DNA of 64,000 bases from Actinoplanes oblitus (GTDB lineage Bacteria; Actinomycetota; Actinomycetes; Mycobacteriales; Micromonosporaceae). The notes under the pieces were generated by a model. That model ran no database searches. It was not told the DNA's origin and saw nothing but the letters and a program-made list of their open reading frames with translations. Numbering within the stretch: position 1 is the stretch's first letter; every line of letters begins with the position of its first letter. The DNA lies in NCBI RefSeq assembly GCF_030252345.1, contig NZ_CP126980.1, forward strand, positions 4,727,501-4,791,500, in the 5' to 3' direction. The position numbers were made by a program, and so were the translations under genes. Shown here in pieces: positions 10,725 through 18,223 of the stretch.

Positions 10725-11642
10725 TTACCGCTGCGAGAAAAGCTCGGCCCGGGTCGGCGGGGCGGCTCCGGCGCGGGCGACGGTGAGCCCGGCGACCAGC
10801 GCCGCGTGGGACAGCACCGCCCGCACCTGGTCGCCGGTCATGGTCCGCAGCCGGGGACGGGCGGCCGCGCCGAGCAACCCCCGCTCGCCCAGGGCGTCGA
10901 GCAGGCCGGACATGAAGGCGTCGCCGGCGCCGACGGTGTCGACGACGGTGACGGCCTCCGGTGGGACGGTCACCCGGGTGGTCCCGGTGACCGCCAGCGC
11001 GCCCTCCGCGCCCAGCGTCACGCAGACCAGGGCCGGCCCCAGGGCGAGCAGGTGCCGGGCGGCGCCCAGCGCCGGCATCTCCGGGTAGAGCCAGGCCAGG
11101 TCCTCGTCGCTGGCCTTGACCACGTCGCTGCCGGCCGCGATGGCCTCCACCCGGAGCCGGCAGCCGGCCGCGTCGCCGACCAGCGACGGCCTGATGTTCG
11201 GGTCGTAGCTGATCGTGGTGGTGGCCGCACGGTCGCGCGGCAGCCGTGCGACGTCGTCGCCGCCGGGCGCCATCAGCGCCGCGATCGACCCGGTGTGCAG
11301 GTGCTCGGCGGCCTCCTCCGGTGCCGGGCCGCCCGGCCAGCGCGGCCAGTCGACGGTGAAGTCGTAGTGCGCCGACCCGTCCGGCCGCAGCCGGGCGAGG
11401 GCCCGCGACGTCGTCCCGGCGACCGGGGCCAGCAGCTCGACACCGGAGCCGGTGAGGTGCTCGCGCAGCAGGTCGCCGGCCGGGTCGTCGCCCAGGTGGG
11501 TCCAGAGCCCGACGTCGTTGCCGAGCCGGGCGAGCCCGGCGGCGACGTTGGCCGGGCTGCCGCCGGGCAGCTCGCGAGGCGCGGCGCCGGGTTCCGCGAT
11601 GACGTCGAGGATCGACTCGCCGACGACCAGGAAGCGCCTCAT
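10725..11642 (-). CDS. PfkB-family sugar kinase (fructokinase-like)
   Basis: A 305-residue ribokinase-fold kinase. Substrate-binding signature LPGGSPANVAAGLARLG lies near residues 24-40, and the catalytic/anion-hole motif DTVGAGDAFMSGLLDAL, with its catalytic Asp, lies near residues 245-261. The ATG at 11642 overlaps the stop of the AGE gene by 4 bases (ATGA), so it is translationally coupled and last in the ROK-led operon. Within PfkB, the sequence looks closest to fructokinases. Paired with an AGE isomerase, it fits a route mannose to fructose to fructose 6-phosphate; this pathway assignment is inference. Confidence 0.87.
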   Translation of the reverse strand: MRRFLVVGESILDVIAEPGAAPRELPGGSPANVAAGLARLGNDVGLWTHLGDDPAGDLLREHLTGSGVELLAPVAGTTSRALARLRPDGSAHYDFTVDWPRWPGGPAPEEAAEHLHTGSIAALMAPGGDDVARLPRDRAATTTISYDPNIRPSLVGDAAGCRLRVEAIAAGSDVVKASDEDLAWLYPEMPALGAARHLLALGPALVCVTLGAEGALAVTGTTRVTVPPEAVTVVDTVGAGDAFMSGLLDALGERGLLGAAARPRLRTMTGDQVRAVLSHAALVAGLTVARAGAAPPTRAELFSQR

Positions 11643-12859
11643 CGCACGGCTCCCGTCGCGCACGCCGCGGCCAGTCCGGGGGCGAGCGGAGCGCGGGGGA
11701 TCAGGGTCGCCTGCACGGCGTGGTAGAGGTCGGGTTTGCCCGGCCAGGTCGAGGTGGCCGGCCGGTTGGCGGTGTCCAGCTCGTGCCACCACGAGCCCTG
11801 CCGAAGATCGAGGAAATGCTCGCGTACGTACGCCGACCAGGTCCGATACCACTGGGCGAAGTCCGGATCGCCGGTGCGCCGGTACAGGGCGGCGGCCGCG
11901 GCGATCGCCTCGGCGGCGACCCAGTGCATCCGCTGCCGCACCACCGGGGTGCCGTCCCAGTCGGTGGTGTAGACGAAGCCGGCCGCGCCGTCGGCCGCCC
12001 ACCCGTCGGCGACCGCCCGCCGGAACAGCGCGGTCGCCGCGGGCAGCAGCCAGTCCGGTGCCCGCTCGCCGAGGGCCGCCTCCACGTGCAGGATCAGCCG
12101 CGACCATTCCAGGGCGTGGCCGACCGTCGCGCCGAACGGCTTGAACGGGTCCCGCGGGCGGTCCCGGTGCTGGTCCAGCCGGGGCTGCCATGCGGCGTCG
12201 TAGTGCTCCGGCAGCCGCCAGCCGTGCTCGCGGCCCCAGCCGATGGTCCGTTCGGTGATCGCCAGTGCCCGGTCCAGGCACTCGCGCTGCCCGGTCGCGT
12301 CGAAGGCGGCGAGCATCGCCTCGACCGCGTGCATGTTGGCGTTCAGCCCGCGATACTCGTCGAGCCGCTGCCAGCCGGTGTCCCACTCGTCGGCGAACAT
12401 CCGCTGCGCCGGGTCCCAGAACCGCCGCACCAGCGTGTCGATCGCCTCGGTCAGCAGGGCCGGCGCGCCCGGGCGGCCGGCGAGCGTGGCCGACGCCGCG
12501 GCCAGCACCACGAAGGCGTGGTCGTAACAGGACTTCCCGGCGGCCGGCACCCCGTCGGCGGCGACCGAGGGATGCCAGCCGCCGTGGCGGCCGTCGTGCA
12601 GCACCCCGGTCAGCCCGGCCAGCGCGGCGTCCGCGAGCGCTGCGGCGCCGGGGACGCCGAGCAGCTCGGCCAGGCTGTAGACGTGCGCCATCCGCGCGGT
12701 GATCCAGGTGTGCACCGGCGCGCTCGTGTCCGGCGTGCCGTCGGCGCGCAGCCAGGCGGCGCCGCCGAGCGGATGCGCGAAGTCGCGGCCGAAGTCGAAC
12801 AGCCGCCCGGTCTCCGCGGCGAGCCAGCCGGTGTCCGGCAGGGGTGTGGCCGAAGGCAT
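11639..12859 (-). CDS. AGE-family sugar isomerase/epimerase (mannose isomerase-like)
   Basis: 406 residues of the N-acylglucosamine 2-epimerase superfamily, an (alpha/alpha)6 barrel. Typical motifs are KSCYDHAFVVLAAAS, LDEYRGLNANMHAVEAMLAA and FKPFGATVGHALEWSRLILH; the His of the NANMHAVEA and GHALEW segments are the expected catalytic residues. The family includes mannose isomerase, cellobiose/mannobiose 2-epimerase, sulfoquinovose isomerase and N-acylglucosamine epimerase. The beta-mannosidase and sugar kinase nearby favour mannose isomerase or mannobiose epimerase. The ATG at 12859 shares one base with the stop of the upstream gene (TGATG). Confidence 0.85.
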   Translation of the reverse strand: MPSATPLPDTGWLAAETGRLFDFGRDFAHPLGGAAWLRADGTPDTSAPVHTWITARMAHVYSLAELLGVPGAAALADAALAGLTGVLHDGRHGGWHPSVAADGVPAAGKSCYDHAFVVLAAASATLAGRPGAPALLTEAIDTLVRRFWDPAQRMFADEWDTGWQRLDEYRGLNANMHAVEAMLAAFDATGQRECLDRALAITERTIGWGREHGWRLPEHYDAAWQPRLDQHRDRPRDPFKPFGATVGHALEWSRLILHVEAALGERAPDWLLPAATALFRRAVADGWAADGAAGFVYTTDWDGTPVVRQRMHWVAAEAIAAAAALYRRTGDPDFAQWYRTWSAYVREHFLDLRQGSWWHELDTANRPATSTWPGKPDLYHAVQATLIPRAPLAPGLAAACATGAVR

Positions 12860-13755
12860 CACAGATCTCTTTCTCTCAGAGGATCGAACACGATTCCGGT
12901 ACGGTCGCCCGTGCTGTCCCGCTCCACGATGTGGGCCTGCGGAGCCTCGTACACCTGGTGCGCGGCGTGCTCGCGCATCGCGTCGAGCACGGCGTGCGCG
13001 GCGATCTCGCCGATCCGCCCGACGTCGTGACTCATCGCCGACAGCGCCGGCACGGCGAGCTGGCACTGCGCCGAGTCGTCCCACGCGACGACGGAGAGGT
13101 CCGCGGGCACGCTCAGCCCGTGCCCGCGGATCGTCGCCACGCCGCTGAGCGCCATGACGTCGTTGTCGTAGACGATCGCTGTCGGCCGTGCCGGCCCCGT
13201 GGTCAGCAGCCGTGCGGTGGTCACCCGCCCGGACTCCTGCGAGTAGTCGCCCTCGGCGCTGATCAGGGTCACCCCGCGCGCGGCGGCCTCGGCCCGGAAG
13301 CCGCCGAGCCGCAGCTGCGTGTGCGCCAGCGTGAGCGGCCCGCTGACGTGCCCGAGCACGGTGTGCCCGCGATCGGCGAGGAAGCGGACCGCCTCGCGGG
13401 CCGACCCCGCGTCGTCGGTCCAGACGGTGGGCAACCCGCCCGCCGTCGACGGGTCGCCGATCACCACGGCCGGCAGGCCGAGCCGGCGGACCAGCTCGAC
13501 CCGCTCGTCGCCGGGGCTGAGGTCCACCATGATCACCCCGCCCACCCGCCGCCCGGCCGACCACTGCCGGTACGTGGCGCTCTCCGCCGCGTGGTCGGTG
13601 ACCACCTTGACCAGCACCGAGATCCCGGCCCGGATCAGCAGCCGCTCCAGCCCCTCGAGGAACTCGTGGTAGTACGGCTCCTCGCCGAGCACCTGGGAGG
13701 CGCGGGCCAGTACCAGCCCGACCCGTCGTGGCGGCGGTGCCGCCGATTCCGTCAC
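12859..13755 (-). CDS. LacI/GalR-type periplasmic-binding-fold sensor lacking a DNA-binding domain
   Basis: 298 residues starting at GTG 13755, which has AAAGGAG 6 bases upstream; the ATG at 13773 would only add six residues. The protein begins directly with the sugar-sensor fold (RRVGLVLARASQVLGEEPYY, GVIMVDLSPGDERVELVRRL, PTAIVYDNDVMALSGVATI, LSVVAWDDSAQCQL), which in normal LacI regulators follows a helix-turn-helix of about 55 residues. That domain is absent, and the ROK stop codon lies 14 bases upstream, leaving no room for it. It may act as a ligand-responsive partner of another regulator or of the ROK protein; this is inference. It is co-transcribed with the AGE and PfkB genes. Confidence 0.85.
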   Translation of the reverse strand: MTESAAPPPRRVGLVLARASQVLGEEPYYHEFLEGLERLLIRAGISVLVKVVTDHAAESATYRQWSAGRRVGGVIMVDLSPGDERVELVRRLGLPAVVIGDPSTAGGLPTVWTDDAGSAREAVRFLADRGHTVLGHVSGPLTLAHTQLRLGGFRAEAAARGVTLISAEGDYSQESGRVTTARLLTTGPARPTAIVYDNDVMALSGVATIRGHGLSVPADLSVVAWDDSAQCQLAVPALSAMSHDVGRIGEIAAHAVLDAMREHAAHQVYEAPQAHIVERDSTGDRTGIVFDPLRERDL

Positions 13756-13769
13756 CTGGGACTCCTTTC

Positions 13770-14927
13770 TCATGGGGTGCGCCCGGGGGTGTGGCCGGGT
13801 GCGACGGACGCCTGGATCACCAGCACCGCCGCGCCGATCCCGGCGGCGTCGCGGGGCTGGGCGGAGATCTCGACGGTCACCCGGTGCTGCCGCCGGGAGT
13901 GCGCGGTGCGGTCCAGGTGGGTGCGCAACCGGCGGGCGAAGATCGACCCGGCCAGGGCCACGCCGGGGCCGGTGAGCACCAGCCGGCCCAGATCGAGCAG
14001 GTTCACCACCGACGTGGCGGCCACGCCGAGCCGGCCGGCTGCCTCGTCCAGCACCGCGTACGCGTCAGCGTCGCCGTTCACCGCGGCCCGGGCGATCGCC
14101 TCGTACGCGCTGGACTCGCTGCCGTCCAGGGCCAGCCGGTCCCGCAGCGCCGGGTTCCGGCGGGCGGCCAGCACCGTGGCACCCATCGACGCGTACTGTT
14201 GCACGCAGCCACGGTTCCCGCAGGGGCACGGGCGTCCCCGGTCGTGGATGGACAGGTGGCCGAACGCGCCGGCCCCGAACCCGGCGCCGCGGAACAACGC
14301 GCCGCCGAAAACCAGCCCGGCGCCGATCTCGCTGCCCAGGTAGACGCAACCGAACGCCTGCTCGCGGGAGACCCGCCGGCTCCAGAACTCGCCCAGCGCC
14401 GCCGCCGCGGCGTCGTTGTCGACCAGCACCGGTACGCCGATGCGCCGCACCAGCCCGGGCCGCACCCCGCCGGGCAGGGCGTCCGGCGCCACCACGGCCA
14501 GCCCCTCGATCCGGTCGGGGTCGAGGCTGAGCCCGGTCGTGAAGTGCTCGAACAGCTCGGCCAGCCGGTCCGCGCGCAGGGCCTGGTCCGGCGCCCGCGG
14601 CACGACCTCGCGGCCGACTACCCCACCGGTCAGGTCGACAGCGACGCAGGTGACCGTCTCCGGGCCGACGTGGAAACCGACGCCGAACCGGCTGGCCGGA
14701 TTGATGGCGACGAGCCTGCGCCGCCGGCCGTGCGCCGAGTCCAGCGAGCCGATCTCGTGGATGATGCCGTCCGCGATCAGCTCGCGGACGATGTTGGAGA
14801 TGGACGGCTGGGTGAGGCCGGTCAGGTCGACGAGCTCGCCCCGGCTGATGGTCACCGCCGAGCGGATGACGTCGACGACGAGGGCCCGGCTGCCCGGACC
14901 CGCCGCCGGCGCTTCTCGACGTGCCAT
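13770..14927 (-). CDS. ROK-family transcriptional regulator
   Basis: 385 residues. The ATG at 14927 follows GGAGG by 9 bases. The N-terminal winged helix-turn-helix (ISRGELVDLTGLTQPSISNI) is intact, followed by the ROK sugar-kinase-like fold. The zinc-site signature is visible as GHLSIHDRG then CPCGNRGCVQQYAS. The glycine-rich nucleotide loop typical of active ROK kinases is poorly kept (GVGFHVGPETVTCVAVDL), which fits a repressor rather than a kinase. It heads the leftward operon and is divergent from the binding-protein gene, so it probably controls both through the A/T-rich gap at 14997-15035, responding to a mannoside or mannose derivative. Confidence 0.88.
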   Translation of the reverse strand: MARREAPAAGPGSRALVVDVIRSAVTISRGELVDLTGLTQPSISNIVRELIADGIIHEIGSLDSAHGRRRRLVAINPASRFGVGFHVGPETVTCVAVDLTGGVVGREVVPRAPDQALRADRLAELFEHFTTGLSLDPDRIEGLAVVAPDALPGGVRPGLVRRIGVPVLVDNDAAAAALGEFWSRRVSREQAFGCVYLGSEIGAGLVFGGALFRGAGFGAGAFGHLSIHDRGRPCPCGNRGCVQQYASMGATVLAARRNPALRDRLALDGSESSAYEAIARAAVNGDADAYAVLDEAAGRLGVAATSVVNLLDLGRLVLTGPGVALAGSIFARRLRTHLDRTAHSRRQHRVTVEISAQPRDAAGIGAAVLVIQASVAPGHTPGRTP

Positions 14928-14996
14928 GGCCCGCCACCTCCGATTCCGCACCCGATCGCGGGGTGGCGGACGGCCGCCCCGGCAGGAGACGGCTCA

Positions 14997-15059
14997 GATT
15001 ACAGCACCGGATAAATTAATAATCTAATCTTGACACCGTCGTAACGCCGGTCTCATGCT
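14997..15059 (+). promoter_or_regulatory. Divergent promoter/operator of the mannoside locus
   Basis: The 172-base gap between the ROK gene and the binding protein contains an unusually A/T-rich core (about 15010-15030, ATTAATAATCTAATC). It is flanked by an inverted GATTA (14997-15001) and TAATC (15025-15029), like A/T-rich ROK operators. It overlaps a perfect -35 hexamer TTGACA (15030-15035); CATGCT at 15054-15059 could be the -10 with an 18-base spacer. Repressor binding here would block the transporter promoter. Confidence 0.5.
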
Positions 15060-15099
15060 GGGCGCTCCCAAGGGCTGCACCAGCAGGACGGATACCGGC

Positions 15100-16413
15100 A
15101 TGATCAATAGAAGGACGTTCCTCGGCCTCGGCACTGTCGCGGCGCTGGCGCTCACCGCCGGCTGCACCGGCGGCGCGAGCGACGACACCGCCTCGACCGG
15201 CGACTTCTCCGGCGACATCAAGGGCGCCATCACGGTGCTGACCAACCGCACCGACCTGGTCGGCACCACGCTGCCGGAGTACGCCAAGAAGTTCGAGGCC
15301 AAGTACCCCGGAACGAAGGTCACCTTCCAGGGCGTCACCAACTACGACGACGACGTCACCACCCAGCTCGGCAGCGGCGACTACGGCGACGTGCTGATGG
15401 TGCCGAACCCGGTCGCCATCGACCAGTACAGCCAGTTCTTCGAGCCGCTCGGCACCCAGGACGAGCTCAAGGCCAAGTACCGGTTCCTCAGCCCGGCCAC
15501 CTACCAGGGCAAGGTCTACGCGCTGTCGGTCGGCGGCGTCGCCAAGGGCTTCGTGATCAACAAGCGGATCTGGGCCAAGGCCGGGATCACCGCGCCGCCG
15601 AAGACCCCCGAGGAGTTCCTGGCCGGGCTCCAGGCCGTCGCCGCCAAGACCGACGCCGTCCCGTACTACACCAACTACAAGGACGGGTGGCCGCTCGCCG
15701 AGTGGAACACCCACCGGGCGATCCTGGGCGACCCGGGCATCAACGACAAGTTCCCGGCCGACGCCGAGCCGTGGCAGCCCGGGAAGATCCAGTACATCGA
15801 GGACAGCCTGCTCTTCGACATCGTGCACGACAAGCTCAGCGAGAAGGACCCGCTGACGACCAACTGGGAGAGCTCCAAGCCGATGATCGCCACCGGCAAG
15901 GTCGCGACGATGCTGCTCGGCTCCTGGGCCGTCCCGCAGATGCAGGCCGCCGCGAAGGACGCCGGCGCCGACCCGGCCGACATCGCGTTCTGGCCGTTCC
16001 CGTACCAGACCGGCGGCAAGTTCCACGCCAACATCGACGGTGACAAGCTCGCCGCGGTCAGCAAGAACTCCAAGAACAAGGCGACCGCCAAGGCCTGGCT
16101 GGACTTCTTCGTCAACGAGTCCGGCTTCGCCACCGACCAGCAGGCCATCCCGCCGGCCGTCGACCAGGCGCTGCCCCAGTCGCTGCGGGACTTCACCGCC
16201 ACCGGTGTCGAGCTGGTCGAGACGCCGGCCGCGACCAGCAACGCCGGCAAGGAGGACGAGATCATCAAGGAGTCGGAGATCGACCTGAAGGGCCCGATCT
16301 ACCGGCAGAAGATGGTCGACGTCGCGCGCGGCGCCGCCAAGGGCGACAAGGACTCCTTCTTCGCGGACCTGAACCAGCGGTGGAACAAGGCGCAAGCCAA
16401 GGTCATGAAGTGA
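15100..16413 (+). CDS. Sugar ABC transporter substrate-binding lipoprotein
   Basis: 437 residues, start ATG 15100 (MINRRTFLGLG). The lipobox LTAGC places the lipidated Cys near residue 22; the paired Arg before the hydrophobic core could also allow Tat export. The rest is a family-1 extracellular solute-binding protein (YPGTKVTFQGVTNYDDDVTTQL, FWPFPYQTGGKFHANIDGDK, ATAKAWLDFFVNESGF). It should capture an oligosaccharide, most likely a manno-oligosaccharide given the genes around it. It overlaps the first permease by 4 bases (GTGA) and opens the rightward transport operon. Confidence 0.9.
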   Translation: MINRRTFLGLGTVAALALTAGCTGGASDDTASTGDFSGDIKGAITVLTNRTDLVGTTLPEYAKKFEAKYPGTKVTFQGVTNYDDDVTTQLGSGDYGDVLMVPNPVAIDQYSQFFEPLGTQDELKAKYRFLSPATYQGKVYALSVGGVAKGFVINKRIWAKAGITAPPKTPEEFLAGLQAVAAKTDAVPYYTNYKDGWPLAEWNTHRAILGDPGINDKFPADAEPWQPGKIQYIEDSLLFDIVHDKLSEKDPLTTNWESSKPMIATGKVATMLLGSWAVPQMQAAAKDAGADPADIAFWPFPYQTGGKFHANIDGDKLAAVSKNSKNKATAKAWLDFFVNESGFATDQQAIPPAVDQALPQSLRDFTATGVELVETPAATSNAGKEDEIIKESEIDLKGPIYRQKMVDVARGAAKGDKDSFFADLNQRWNKAQAKVMK

Positions 16414-17327
16414 CGAGACCTGTCGTCGCCACCCGGCCCGCCGTCGCGGCGGGCCGGGCCCGGCGGAAGATCCCGCACAGCCCCTGGCTGTACGTCGCCC
16501 CGGCGCTGATCCTGCTGGTCACCTTCACCTACGTGCCGGTCGGCAACATGATCTGGTACAGCTTCCACAAGTGGGACGGCCTGGACGTCACCATGGACCC
16601 GGTGGGCCTGGACAACTACGTCCGGGTCTTCACCGACGAGCAGTACTGGCGGGTCTTCCTGATCAGCCTCTACTACTTCGTCGCCTCGTTCGCGCAGATC
16701 GCCATCGCCCTGTATTTCGCCGTGGTGCTCTCGTTCAACGTCCGGTTCAAGAATCTGTTCAAGGGCATCCTGTTCTTCCCGTACCTGCTCAACGGCGTCG
16801 CGGTCGGCTTCGTCTTCCTCTACCTGTTCCAGCCGGACGGCACCCTGGACACCCTGCTGCGGGTGGCCGGCCTCGGCGAGCACACCCACCTCTGGCTGGG
16901 CGACCCGGACATCGCGAACATCTCCCTGGCCGGCACCTCGGTGTGGCGGTTCACCGGGCTCAACTTCGTGCTGTTCCTCGGCGCGATCCAGTCCATCCCC
17001 GGCGAGATCTACGAGGCCGCGGAGATCGACGGGGCGAACCGCTGGCACCAGTTCCGGCACATCATCGTGCCCGGCATCCGGCGGATCATCAGCCTCTCGT
17101 TCATCCTGGCGATCTCCGGCAGCCTCAGCGTCTTCGAGATCCCGTTCATCATGACCGGCGGCGCGAACGGCACCCGGACGTTCGTCGTCCAGGCGTACCA
17201 GACCGCGTTCCAGTTCCGGCAGATCGGCCTGGCCTCGGCGATGGCGGTGGTGCTGCTGCTGATCGTCCTGCTCATCACCTGGGTCCAGCGCCGGGTGCTG
17301 CCCGACGAGGAGGTGACCCTCTCGTGA
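16410..17327 (+). CDS. Sugar ABC transporter permease 1 (MalF type)
   Basis: 305 residues, six predicted membrane helices. The GTG at 16410 overlaps the binding-protein stop (GTGA), with AAGG 7 bases upstream. The EAA loop that contacts the ATPase is YEAAEIDGANRWHQFRHI. No ATPase gene is present in this operon. As in many actinobacteria, a shared MsiK-type ATPase elsewhere in the genome probably energises the pair; this is inference from family knowledge. The gene overlaps permease 2 by 4 bases. Confidence 0.9.
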   Translation: MTRPVVATRPAVAAGRARRKIPHSPWLYVAPALILLVTFTYVPVGNMIWYSFHKWDGLDVTMDPVGLDNYVRVFTDEQYWRVFLISLYYFVASFAQIAIALYFAVVLSFNVRFKNLFKGILFFPYLLNGVAVGFVFLYLFQPDGTLDTLLRVAGLGEHTHLWLGDPDIANISLAGTSVWRFTGLNFVLFLGAIQSIPGEIYEAAEIDGANRWHQFRHIIVPGIRRIISLSFILAISGSLSVFEIPFIMTGGANGTRTFVVQAYQTAFQFRQIGLASAMAVVLLLIVLLITWVQRRVLPDEEVTLS

Positions 17328-18223
17328 CCACGATGACCCGCGCGCCCCGGCACGCCGCCGGCCACCCGGCCCCCCCGGCCAGGGCCGGCCGCGTCCGCGT
17401 CCTGGCGGCCACGGCGAGCACCGCGAAGTACCTCTCGCTGGCGCTGGCCTCCCTGGTGGTGCTCATCCCCCTGGTGGTCGTGCTGTTCGCCTCGCTCAAG
17501 ACGCACGCCGAGTACAACACCACCGGCCCGCTCACGCCGCCGGCGAACTGGTTCAACTTCCACAACTTCGCCACCGCGTGGACCGCCGGCGACATGCTGC
17601 GCGGCTTCTGGAACACCACGTTCATCCTGGTGGTGTCGCTGACCGGCACGGTTCTCATCGGGACGCTCGCGGCGTACGCGATAAGCCGTTTCGTCTTCCC
17701 CCTCAAGCGGCTGATCCTCGGCCTCTTCCTGGTGGCCGCGCTGGTGCCCGGCGTCACCACCCAGGTCGCGACGTACCAGATCGTCAAATCGATGGGCTTG
17801 GTCAACACGTCGTGGTCGGCCATCGTGCTGTTCATGGGGACCGACATCGTCTCCATCTACATCTTCATCCAGTTCATGCAGTCGATCCCGCAGAGCCTCG
17901 ACCAGGCCGCGATGATCGACGGCGCCGGCCGGTTCACCATCTATCGCAAGGTGATCCTGCCGCTGATGAAACCGGCGATCGCCACCGTGGTGATCATCAA
18001 GGGCATCGCCGTCTACAACGAGTTCTACATCCCGTTCCTCTACCTGCGCTCGCCCGAACTGAGCGTCATCTCCACAGCGCTATTCCGTTTCAAGGGCCCC
18101 TACGGCGCGCAGTGGGAGACCATCGCCGCCTGCACCATGATCGTGATCGTCCCGACCGTGGTGATCTTCCTGCTGCTGCAGCGCTTCATCTACAACGGCA
18201 TCACCGCGGGAGCCACCAAGTGA
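17324..18223 (+). CDS. Sugar ABC transporter permease 2 (MalG type)
   Basis: 299 residues with six predicted helices after an Arg-rich cytoplasmic start. The EAA motif reads DQAAMIDGAGRFTIYRKVIL. The GTG at 17324 overlaps the preceding stop, and GAGGAGG lies 10 bases upstream. The gene ends in a GTGA overlap with the beta-mannosidase gene, so binding protein, both permeases and hydrolase form one tightly coupled operon. It forms the channel heterodimer with permease 1. Confidence 0.9.
   Translation: MTTMTRAPRHAAGHPAPPARAGRVRVLAATASTAKYLSLALASLVVLIPLVVVLFASLKTHAEYNTTGPLTPPANWFNFHNFATAWTAGDMLRGFWNTTFILVVSLTGTVLIGTLAAYAISRFVFPLKRLILGLFLVAALVPGVTTQVATYQIVKSMGLVNTSWSAIVLFMGTDIVSIYIFIQFMQSIPQSLDQAAMIDGAGRFTIYRKVILPLMKPAIATVVIIKGIAVYNEFYIPFLYLRSPELSVISTALFRFKGPYGAQWETIAACTMIVIVPTVVIFLLLQRFIYNGITAGATK

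Noticed and set aside
13770..14927. ROK protein as a sugar kinase
   Set aside because: It has an N-terminal helix-turn-helix and a weak nucleotide loop; the operon already has a PfkB kinase.
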